A stretch of 64,000 nucleotides of DNA from Saururus chinensis (lineage: Eukaryota > Streptophyta > Magnoliopsida > Piperales > Saururaceae), in assembly GCA_035235625.1 (NCBI GenBank), contig CP141150.1, positions 13,454,001 through 13,518,000 on the forward strand, written 5' to 3'. Each line of letters opens with the position of its first letter. Position 1 is the stretch's first letter. This document shows positions 24,241 through 34,400 of this stretch, in pieces. Made by a program: the position numbers and the translations under genes. The notes below the pieces were generated by a model. It did not search any database, was not told the DNA's origin, and worked only from the letters and a program-made list of their open reading frames with translations.

Positions 24241-25252
24241 AGTTTTATGTTGAGATTTTAAATATTTTTATCATAATTTTTTAAAGTTTAAATATTTTTA
24301 CTTAAAAATGGCATTTATAATTGGAATTCATGAGTTTTTATTTTGCTACATAGACAAATGAAGATGCTATTTGAAGATCTCCAATATCAATTTTTGAAAT
24401 CCCCCGTTGAGATGCTCTTATCCTGTATTTTCGCAAGCCGCCTCTTAAAAGTCACACCCTAGACCCTAGTCCAGTGCATATAAATAAGACTCATCTCAAC
24501 AATATAAAAATACATATTTATATAAATAGTAAATATTTACCCTCTTCAATGTAGGTTAGGCATTCAATGATAACTAGGTTTTAATTTCTCTCTCTAAGTA
24601 CAAATATATGTTATACTTCTCATTGGAAGATTAAATTTCATTGTAAAAGTTTCCAAAGAAAAGGAGGCAAATTTTGCTCATCACAATTCAAATGCATGCA
24701 ACTTCTTACGTACTTGGGCAGACTGCAGAATGAAAAATTATTGGGAATTTGACACAGTTTGCTATAAACTGCAGTGAAAACTAATCCTGCCATGATAATA
24801 ACTAAATTCAATAGAGTGCAATTAGATTGCAATTAGAGTGACCACTCTTCTTAGAACGATGAGAAGTTTGTTCAGAACTTCTAATGAAGGACTATTGCTA
24901 TAGTAAGGAGGATTCTTATCTTGTCGAATATGGTTTCCTTTTGAGATAAAGTAGAAATATGGTGGGACAAAAAATAAGATGTATCAATGATCCGAAAGTT
25001 AAACGTTAAAAGTGATTATGGTTCTAAATTTTAACGTTGCTTAGAAGAAAACAAATTTGTCTATAATACATATGTCCTAAATAGTTGATGTTCTACATGG
25101 GCTTTCATGAAATTGTGCAGACTTGAGATTGTTCCTGCTTTGTAAGAAAGGAGGAGGCATGCTACGGATAGAGACTACCCACATTTGGAAAGGCTTATTC
25201 ACTAGCGAATTTTGTGTTCCACATGCCAGCAAAGGACTGTGATAATGCGCAT
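24241..25252. repeat. Duplicated block, copy B2 with 261-bp extra segment
   Basis: Second copy of 20881-21671. Between 'cttgtcgaatatg' and 'cttattcac' this copy holds about 261 extra bases (24933-25193) that copy B1 lacks. Another length difference lies near 24795-24830. The two copies are 3.36 kb apart and bracket the CACTA terminus. Confidence 0.8.
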
Positions 25253-27137
25253 CCTATGATGCTCATTGAAGCATTGGGTACGCATTTTGTTGTTGTGTAT
25301 AATGAAAATTGTTGCTTCGCTTACTTACCGATTAGTTTGTGTTCCCTTTCTTAATGACTTTATATGTTGTATAACCACTACGTATTTCAATTTTGAATTG
25401 CTACATAATTTATTATTGCTTGCGAGATAATATGGATATGCTCAAGCTTTCTATGAATCATTAAATAATTGCTAAAATGAAAATTTAGAACATAGTAATT
25501 AACGTACATACATGACCACATAACTAAGGGGTGTTTGGGAGTGGATTATGGGGAGGATCCCAGCAATTCCATCTAAATTCTGCCTAAAATGACCTGAATT
25601 CTGGTTGGGTTAAATTCCACCCTAAACACGATTCGGATGTGTTTCCACCTGCAACCGCCGAATCACCTTGCTAGGAGATTTAGGCGATTGCAATAGAATG
25701 CGTGAAAATCTAAACATGCAATCGTGAATTTTTCCAACCCCTGGCCCTCGTATATGCTTATTGTCTTCTGCTTAGTCGCATTCTGGCCCATCCGCCAGCC
25801 ACCCGTCTGCCCACTTGTTTTGGAAGCCGGAAGAGCTCCAGGTGACCCTCCATCATAAACCCCTAAGATATGTTCCCTTCAGCTTCTACGCAGTCGACCC
25901 CATCCAACGGCTGCCCATTTGCTAGCCTGGTGTGCTGCCAGAAGAGCTCTGCCGCAACTCCCCTCGTTTCCCTTTCTCAAAAAGGAAAGGAAAATGAAGC
26001 AGGAACCGATATTGGTAGTGGATTTTTTTTCTGCTCCTCTCAATCTATTTTTTTGTGGTTGATCGCGGTCATCTTATTTTTTATCAAGCCGGCCTTCACT
26101 GATCTGTAGTGTTTATATGTATCTTTTTTTTTACCAAGCCGACCCTCACTGATTTGTAGTCAATTATCTAGCGAATTTGGGCCCTCACTAATTTGGGCTA
26201 CAATTTTCCGGTTCTATTTTTTTTGGCCCAACTCCTTGCCTGGAATTGGAGTTGGTATCGATCCAAGTAAACATCTAATTTTTTTGTTCTTCTCAATTCT
26301 TTTTTCTGGTCTTGTGCATTCATATGATTTTTTTTCAAACTCGTCCTCACTAATAGTGGCCAATTACTCAGTGAATTTCTGTCCTCACTGATCTGCGCTG
26401 CAAGTTTCCGGTGAATTTGAGCCCTCATTGATCTGTGCTACAATTTTCCGGTTCTGTTTTTGTCTGCCCAAACCAGCCTCATCTTTGCATTGTAAATTTT
26501 TTTTATCTAAAGTCTCATCTTTCTATGTTTTTGTGTTCATGGGTGCACTAAATGATTATGAATGGTTTTGTATACAATTAAAATGAGAAGCAAATTTAGG
26601 TTGTTGATTATAAGTGTCTATTTATGATGTGTTTTTGTATTAAGGGTGCATTAAATGATTGCGATGATGTAATTGGATAATAAATAGCTTATGCAATTCG
26701 AATGACAAGTGGAAATGAATTGTTAACTGTAATTTTTTGTTTATGATATGTATTTGGTGTTATACGTTTCCATGGAGCAATTTCTGTATACATTGGAGCA
26801 CCCCAGTTCAACACCGTAAACTAACGTGATCGTGTTAAGCTCATAAGGCCTCATGTCCTTGAGGCTCATCAGGCCATAAGGGCATGTTCAAGGAGGCTCA
26901 TAAAGATTTATGTGCTTGTACAAGTATTTAAAAATAATAATTTAGCGGGCCTATAGCACGATCGCTCCTGGCCCAAAGTAGGGCACTTTGTGGCTTGGCA
27001 TATATTTACCGGTGCACACTAGATTTCGACAATGTTTAATCCAAGGGTAAGTTTATAATTTTACTTTAAATTTTCAATGCCTCTCGTAAACACACAATTT
27101 CCTTACCCCTGATTTTATTTGAAAATAATTCCCTTAT
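25253..27137. other. Intergenic with imperfect repeats at 26090-26460
   Basis: No gene recognised. Between about 26090 and 26460 the motif 'cctcactgatctg(t)gctacaattttccggttct' recurs five or six times in degenerate form. A segment starting GGGGTGTTTGGGAGTGG at 25528 resembles a transposon terminus, but no inverted partner was found. Confidence 0.4.
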
Positions 27138-27161
27138 CACTATAACAAAATGTATTATTAA

Positions 27162-27221
<60 letters not shown>

Positions 27222-27345
27222 GCTCACTAAAAGTTATTACTTGTAATACTTTAAAAAATATTAAAAAAAATTAATTATTAGTGATGTTTTCTATTAATCG
27301 GTGTTATTAGTACACCTATTAACAATGCTTAAGAAAATACTCCCC
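27138..27345. mobile_element. CACTA-like terminus with (TA)n tract and subterminal repeats
   Basis: Starts CACTATAACAAAATGTATT at 27138, the counterpart of the end at 16227. A (TA)n run occupies about 27163-27211, then degenerate 'ttattagtgatg...tattagta...cctattaacaatgctta' subterminal motifs follow to about 27335. Host-gene-like sequence begins about 60 bp further on, so this may be the left end of a gene-capturing element. Confidence 0.6.
27163..27211. repeat. (TA)n microsatellite
   Basis: About 24 perfect TA units followed by AAATAAATAAA. Confidence 0.95.
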
Positions 27346-27406
27346 CCACCTGTAGTTTAATTTAAGTCGTTGGCTCAGTCTGAAGTTCTTACCAAATAAA
27401 GTCGGC

Positions 27407-28200
27407 CGTAAGATCTCCAAAATGGAGAAGCTGATCTCGACCACTGCAGAACTGAGCAGTGGTCGGCGTACTCGGCGTTGGAGCTGTTGACGGAGATGGA
27501 GGTTTCGCAGCGGAAATTGGAGAGATGGAAGAGCTTCAATGGCCCGATCGTGGAGCAGAATTCCGACGTCAAACTATTCGAGCAGAAGTTCTCATCGCAG
27601 AGAAGCCATGTTCGCCGCATGCGCGAGACCTCTCTATGGGCCGAGTCCTTCGACAAGGTCGTCAGGCTCATGGTCTGCGTCGTCTGCAATGTCTTCGTTA
27701 GCATCTACGTCATCTTCGGCCCCGACGTCTCTGGCCTCCCTCGACTGGCCAGAAATTTCCATTTGATGAAATCCCACCACTTGCAGGCGTCGCCTTGCCT
27801 TTTTCCTTCTCCATTTTACGCATCGGGTCCTCTCATCTGGTGCTCGGCAGGGGTGGAAGCGGAAGTGATGCTGGTAAAGAATTCCGGGCCAATTTTAAGC
27901 TCAAAACCTCCCCGGTCAGAGGTGAAGAGAGATTTGGCCTTCTACTTGGGTTTCGGCTTCTCGTATGAGGAGGAGATAGGTTCAATGAGAACGGGAGGAC
28001 GAACCGGCCGCCCCGGGGGAGCAGAAACGGCCGGCACTACAGTGGGAGTGGCCACGCTGGCCATGTAGTATGCGAACGTGATTGTGATGGCGGAGAAGAT
28101 GCTGACCGGCCGAGAACTGGTGGACGACGAGTCACGGGAGGAGTTGTACCAGATGCTCCCGGCGAACCTAAGGGCGCTGGTGTGGGAGAAGATGAGGCAA
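27407..28200 (+). pseudogene. DUF668 (PSK SIMULATOR-like) protein fragment
   Basis: The frame shows KISKMEKLISTTAEL, then after a frame change LELLTEMEVSQRKLERWKSF, LWAESFDKVVRLM, EVMLVKNSGPIL and, after a stop, YANVIVMAEKML and EELYQMLPANLRALV. These blocks and their order match plant DUF3475/DUF668 proteins (PSI family, nuclear growth-promoting proteins). The N-terminal DUF3475 half is missing. Lesions: about 14 extra bases at 27452-27466 that shift the frame and form a 9-bp inverted repeat, and a TAG at 28066-28068 where the family has Arg (LALRYANVI). Similarity stops abruptly near 28200, a few bases before an unrelated minus-strand fragment. Probably a captured piece. Confidence 0.75.
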
Positions 28201-28216
28201 GAAGGGTGCCACTTAC

Positions 28217-28347
28217 CAGTAGTAGGTGAGGTCGTTGATCTCCCGCTGCTTGAACTCGTCCTCTGTCTCGCTCGCCTCCTCGTCGCACTCCCTGCACGTC
28301 TCCGCCTCACTCACGCCGTACTCCTCTCGGCACGATATGGACCTCAT
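28217..28347 (-). pseudogene. Cys-rich exon fragment with intact splice donor (unidentified gene)
   Basis: On the minus strand: [20 protein letters not shown], then CDEEASETEDEFKQREINDL and TYY, ending at a consensus donor TG|GTAAGT (28218-28215). The C-x..-C-x2-C pattern with an acidic helix looks like a genuine protein-coding exon, but I cannot name the family. It abuts the PIN fragment without a spacer, in a different frame, and its intron would run antisense through the DUF668 fragment. Confidence 0.45.
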
Positions 28348-28494
28348 CCCCGCCCGTATGCCACCATGGAGTAGAAGTCTGCATGGTTGAAGCTGGACCC
28401 CGGTGGGGTCGGGTTCCGTGACGACTGCAGTGGGTAGATCTCTGCATTGGTCAGGTTTGACGGGCACGGTGATGCCAGAGCTCAGCCCACTCAT
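28348..28494 (-). pseudogene. PIN auxin efflux carrier fragment (central hydrophilic loop)
   Basis: Minus-strand reading gives MSGLSSGIT, a one-base frame change, then [19 protein letters not shown] and [14 protein letters not shown]. This matches the conserved loop signature of long PIN proteins ([20 protein letters not shown]...SSFNHTDFYSMV). Only about 45 residues of a protein of roughly 600 are present, with no membrane segments. The neighbours on both sides are pieces of other genes, so it is a transposed fragment rather than a decayed PIN locus. Confidence 0.7.
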
Positions 28495-28507
28495 CGGCCA
28501 CGTTGCG

Positions 28508-28760
28508 CTGCCCGAAGGCGTAAACGATGGAGGAGTCTTGTACGACTGTGGCATAATGCCTGGATGCTATCTGTGGGGTGATGGCGTTCATGGCAGCCAG
28601 GAAGTTGGAGATGAAGTTAGGTCGTCGCAGATGAGAGTTGCTGTTGAAATTCTCGGGTCAGACATGCAGGAAGGGGTCGTGGAGAAGAGGAACAGGAGGA
28701 GGGAGGTAGCAGCAAAGAGAGATCAGGGAGGAGACTTCACCGGGGAGAAGTGGAGGCCAT
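28508..28760 (-). pseudogene. DUF26-like (cysteine-rich repeat secretory protein) N-terminal fragment
   Basis: From an ATG at 28760 a hydrophobic stretch (SLLLFLFSTTPSCMSDPR in one frame) resembles a signal peptide, and in another frame NFISNFLAAMNAITPQIASR is followed by HYATVVQDSSIVYAFGQ. The latter resembles the first half of a DUF26/Gnk2 domain (NF...AM..ISPQ...YAFGQC). Frame changes separate the blocks and the diagnostic Cys residues are lost. Assignment is tentative. Confidence 0.4.
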
Positions 28761-31416
28761 GATTCATGAAGACACAAAAATGGTATCGGGAACAACAGAA
28801 AGTGGGTAGGTATGTGACGTATGTCATAAACAAAGATGAGAGCTAGAGAATGGGGGAGAAGAGGGGTGAGAGATCACGAAAGACTAATTAATCATCAGGA
28901 AAGGAAAAGAAGAAATGGAAACCCAAATGGGAGAGATCATGATCATCTAAAGATAAACAGATAGACAGATAAGCAAACTCCCACTCAAATGGGTACGACG
29001 CTACCTGCTAGACACAACCTGATTTGACCAGAACTGACCCAACTCATGCTAGGTTGAATCCACTTGACCCAATCCAGGTCCAATGAATCGGACTAGACTC
29101 TCCAAGAGCACTAAGAAAGGCTCCTCGGCTCTTAGTGATGATGCACCCAAGTGACCACGCCACATTTGCATGCACGAACCTTTGGTGCACCACTCTTAGT
29201 CACTCCACTTTTGGAGAAAGTCTCCGCACCAATGTTTTAAAACCCGGCTCCGGACTAACAGGAATTGGTTGTCGGGCCTATTCAAACGGTCCTCCCCTAC
29301 CTCCAACCCTAAGTACCTCCCTCTCTCCTCCCTTCCTCCTTTCCCTCCCTCTCTCCTTTGAGCATCACCTCTGCTGTCTCTGTCTCTCCTCCCCAACCTC
29401 ACCCCCAGCCGCCTTTGTCTTTCCTCCCAACCTTGCCCCCAACTGCCACCGCCTCTCCTTCCCAGCCACGCCCCCAACCATGAGCTGCCCCCATCTACTC
29501 CCCAACCTCGACCCCCACCACCCCATCTCTGCTCCCTGGCCTTGAACCTACCTGCCCCTACTCCCTAGCCTAGCCCCAGCCTCCACCCCTCTCCTCCCAG
29601 GCCTTGCTCCCAACCGCCACCCCCTCCCCTCCCCGGCCTCATCCCTAGCTACCTTAGTAAGAACATAAGAGTGCTTATGTTATATATTGTTTTATTTGTG
29701 TAATCAAAATAATGTCATGAATTGAGTCATTTTGGTATAAAGATTGACTTCTAAAGACTTGGTCAGGATAGATTGTATCACGAGCTCTAGGATGAGTAGA
29801 AACACTTATAAGAGATGGGGCTAATTACTTTGTTATGTTTAGATTTATGTCATGATTATGTTAATGTTGAAACATATTACTTTCATGTTATATATAGCAT
29901 GTGATAGCTTTAAACATGATGTAACCTTAAGACTTGTGACTATTTTCATTATGAGATGTTGTGAGTGTAATTAAGACTAAGCGAGACTTAACAATTAATC
30001 TCTTTTACCTTATATTATTTACTTTTATAACAAGGTTAAGTATTGTGTACTTTGATTGATTCAACGTAGGAGGGGCTAGTCTTCTACATCTTCATGCCTT
30101 GTCTCACCTTTTTGGACCGGGTTCAGGTCAAAAGGGGTGTAGTAGGGCATGATACAACACAAAAATGAGACCTGTGATGACATGGTCTAGAACGTGTTCT
30201 TCATCCTCTGCTTTAATGTCATCATTTTCTCCACCCTAAAGGTGCAGGCCACTCCTCCCCAGCTCTCTCTCTCTAACTTTGTTTAGTTTTAGTGATGTGT
30301 TCAACACAAAAATGTCACCTGCAATGACATCATCATCTCTCTCTCTCTTTCTCTCCCCTCCCTTTCCCTATTAACACGATCGGTAAATCTATGCATATAA
30401 GAGGTGGTTTGGCCAAAATAGGGAGTGGCAGACTCCTCGTCCAATGGCTTAATGTGGACCTAAAATGTTTCAATAGACAATAGGGCACGTTAGAGCAAGT
30501 GATACACTTGCTAGCATGTGTGTTGTTCTCATGATAGGCAGACCACCTTATTTTTCCTTTTGTTGCCATTGTAAGCTCCAAAGAACCCATACAATTTGAC
30601 TTCCACAAATCTCACAGCCTTACTCTATCCCCGGCATGATTTTTAGGTAGCAAGGGAGTGGAAGTTTATCACCAAACAACAGTAACCTCACCAGAGTGAA
30701 TGGCTTCCCTAGTTTTATACTTAATGACGCTGGCTCATTTGTAAATAATCAGATTCAACATAACAGCAGAATTTTTCTTAGAAGAAAGTATAGTGCGGGC
30801 GTTCGATATTGAACAATATTTAAGGAAAGCCGTTGAATGGACCATCTTTTCCTCTATTTTACACCATTCTCTCCATTCTTTTCTCTGCAACATTTTCTTT
30901 TCATTTTAATCCAACTTATTCATTTCACCTTCAAAGTCAAAAATGTTTTCAGTATGAGGTTTAGGTGCGAAATATGCCTAAGTGATTTTGTTACCAAACT
31001 TCCCACAAAGCATTAGCCAACGGAATCAAGTTCATTAAGCTTAACCCACCACTTCTTAATCCAAGTAGCCGGTAATTCTAAATAATTTTTTTTATGACAA
31101 CGTATAAAATTAATAACTTTCCAAGTTAAAAATGCCTGCCTCAACGGCTGAGCCACTTCGAGACTTTTTCTCGTTTATGAAAAGAAATCAGTACAAATGA
31201 GTCAAATAAATGAAGGGCGAGCAAATATATCTCTTCACCTAAGGGAAGTTCATATAGCATTGTAAATCAACTGAGAGAACTGCAAATTTTTCCTCCAGTT
31301 CCTTCAGTAACGTGGCCAACCAACCCAAAGCAGGCAACCGGTGCTTTTAGCAACATTCTATAAACGCAGCTAAAGATTTTTCAGTGGCACCAGATCTTTT
31401 GGCAATCATCGAGACA
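28761..31416. other. Intergenic; CT-rich block at 29280-29650
   Basis: No gene recognised. 29280-29650 is C/T-rich low-complexity (CCCTCC, CCCCAACC repeats). A segment ending 'gtagtagggcatgatacaac' near 30155 resembles an LTR end but has no visible partner. Confidence 0.4.
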
Positions 31417-31482
31417 TCAGTTCATCCATAAAATTCCCAACATTTTAGCCATAAAACCGTAACGATCTGCAGCTTCATCAAT
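31417..31482 (-). CDS. POP: Prolyl oligopeptidase exon 12 (C-terminus)
   Basis: [21 protein letters not shown] then TGA. Most plant homologues end in MLDA(S/T)W and an acidic residue; here the last six residues diverge, which may reflect a small sequence change close to the stop without harm to the fold. Confidence 0.88.
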   Translation of the reverse strand: MDEAADRYGFMAKMLGILWMN

Positions 31483-34400
31483 CTAGCCAAAGAACCGGCA
31501 CAAAATCAACCATGCTTCAAAATTTGACTGTAAAAAGAAATATGCTTTACACCTAGAACGACAATGTCAACAGTCCTCAATATATATGTTTACCAGTTTC
31601 TGAGTAGGTCGTCCAGCACCATGTCCAGCTTTGCGGTCAATTCTACCAATAATAGGGTTGGTTTGTGGGCTGTTCTCCACGCTCGTGCAGAGGACATATT
31701 GCATAGTCTGAAGAAGTAAAAAGACAGTCCTTTTTATTCCAAACAAAAATTAAAAAATAATTAACAAAATTAATACAATGTATTTGTTAACCAGTTCTCT
31801 TAACAAGCTTTTAGGGAAGAGACTAATTATTCACATTAACAGCACAAACACTCTCAAACAAGAAAAGCCATACGGCCGATATATATCGGTATTGCCACCT
31901 TTGACTATAAAGGATACGCTGTAAACTGCATTTAACACTCTATCAGCCGATATACCAAGAGAAGTCGTTAGAAATTATAATCTCAAGTGTGCAAAAGGTT
32001 AATATGATATGTACCAGCAGGGAAAGAGGGAGATAAAGACATAGATTAGGGTTGGAGGGTAGAAATTACAGTCGTGAGAGGGGGGAAATGAAATGGTGGC
32101 ATAGGACTTCTGTCATATAGCACTTGCGTGCGGACTGCAGATAGAAGTAGACGAAATTAGGGGGGCGGGGGGGGCGGGGGGGGGGGGGGGAATAGGACAA
32201 TTGGGAGAGGAGTTTGGATACTAGAAAATAATCATTCACTAATCCAATCAAGAAAAGCCAGGAGGCCTTACATAACTTGGCGCCTTCGTGAGCCCACTAG
32301 CTACTGAAACAACAAAATAATCTAGCCATCCATTTAATCAGTCCTTAAACATAAATTAAATGAGCCTTAAGGGCCAACTAAAAAAGCAATAAGGAAACAG
32401 TAAATGGGGCCGCCAGGCCCAAGTAGGCAAAGACACAACATAATATTAGTGCTTCTCATGCTTGTTTTTGTGATCTTATGCATGTTTGAGATTAATATTA
32501 GTAATTTTAGATAATAATATATACGTAAATTGTGATAATAGAAGTTAAGAACCCTTTTCTAGATAACCATCTCACTGATATCATTTTATTTTATCTCTGA
32601 TATATATCAGATGATCTCATATCTTTAGCAGACCAATATATCTACAATATCCAAAACGGCAATCCTTGCCCATATAAGAACAAACACAGGGAGTACACAC
32701 AACAGCAACACTTCCCACAAGACTTACACCTAGAACCTTATGCTCCAGTACCATGTTTCTTGACAGCTTCTAGCTGTTAGGGAAAGGACTAAACTATTCA
32801 TATTAATTATTAGCATCTGCCTGCGACTTTATCAAATATTAACCATTAATATCTGCCTGGAACTTTATCAAGTGTCAATCAAAAGCCCCAAAAAGCATGT
32901 CCCTAACCAAATGAAGCAAAAGAAAATTAAGTCCCATGATCACGTAACAAATAATCATACTAACTTCCTGTCATCCATTTCTCATAAAATTTATGCCCAA
33001 AAAAAATTTTATGACACAAGATGGGTAAGTAAAAAGAACAAACAAATAGCACAAATTATGCAAGAGTTAAAAAAAATTAACAGTAATCTTCAAATAACGA
33101 TTTCATATTTAGGTTTTTTATCCCCCACAACAGTCCGAAGAGAATATAGAAAAGATCAACAGAAACAGCAAAGGGATATGTTCAATACCTAGGTTCATAC
33201 GTTTGCACAAGTTGGCAAGAGTTAGACATCATGCTAGTTACATATGACGGCCATCTTAAGCAAATTATTCAATTTTTCTATGTAAAAAAAATGATTACCG
33301 CCAAAAGTTTCAGTGAATGTAGCGGGACCACCCGATCATCATGATCTGCTGTCAACAGCATGGTTGACGGATATTGACATGGCTGGCCATCAAGCTGCTC
33401 CCAGGGTCTTCTCACGTTGTGAAGTGGTGAATATCTACAAACGAGAAGAAGGTTATTTGGCAAAGAAAACAGAACAGACCTTCAATTTTACAATTGTAAC
33501 ACCAAAGAGTAAGAACAAAAGGGAACCAACCAACCAACTAAAAAATTTTAGTGAGATATTTGGCGTATCATTAAACAGAATGCATAGTGCAGAATTGGAG
33601 AGAACGAAAAATATTGCTGCACAAGGTACAACAACAACAAAGAACTCTGATCCACATCATTACATCTTGAACACTGACAGTCTAATGCTTCATTCTAAAG
33701 ATAAAGAAGACAATTTGGAGACATTCACGAAAAACTGTACAATTTTCCTTACTTCATAAGCCAGTGGAACTCCTCCTCCTTTTCAGAACAACCATAGTCC
33801 GAAGTCCAAGCATGGCCTGAAATTTCACAAAAGTGACCTTTCAACAGCCAGGATAATTAAGGCTAAATATTAACAAAACAAATCAAAGAGCTCTGCAAAT
33901 GCCTAACCAATGGTGAACTTGTGAAAACGCAGCATATCCATGACTCCCACATGAGCAAGAGCACAGCCAAAGAGATCGGGCCGCTGCACAACATTTAGAT
34001 CTGTCAATTGATAACTTTATTTATGGACATGAAGTAGATATTTTTACTGCCACATTCAAGCCCATTGTGGGAGCAATTCATAACTTTATGTATGATAAGC
34101 ATGAAGTAGACATTTTTACAGCCACTTTCAAGGCCATGGTAGGAGAAAAATGCATTGAGTAGAGCAGCAAGATAAGAAAAAAACAGCCAATGTACCACCC
34201 AACATACACTTGCAGTACGACTGCCCGCAGAATTATGACCTCATTACTTTGAAGGTAATGAAGTTGCATTAGTTTCTAAAAAATTGCTGCATAGTGTGTT
34301 AGCTTCTAACTTGATAATAAGGTGACGATCATGGTTTAAACAACAAATGCTGATTTAAATGAACTATAAGAAAGCAAGCTATACTAATAAGTTCATCATT

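Noticed and set aside
28403..28762. 119-codon plus-strand open frame
   Set aside because: Lies antisense to the PIN and DUF26-like fragments, which carry the recognisable protein similarity.
33313..33759. 148-codon plus-strand open frame
   Set aside because: Antisense shadow of oligopeptidase exons 9 and 10.
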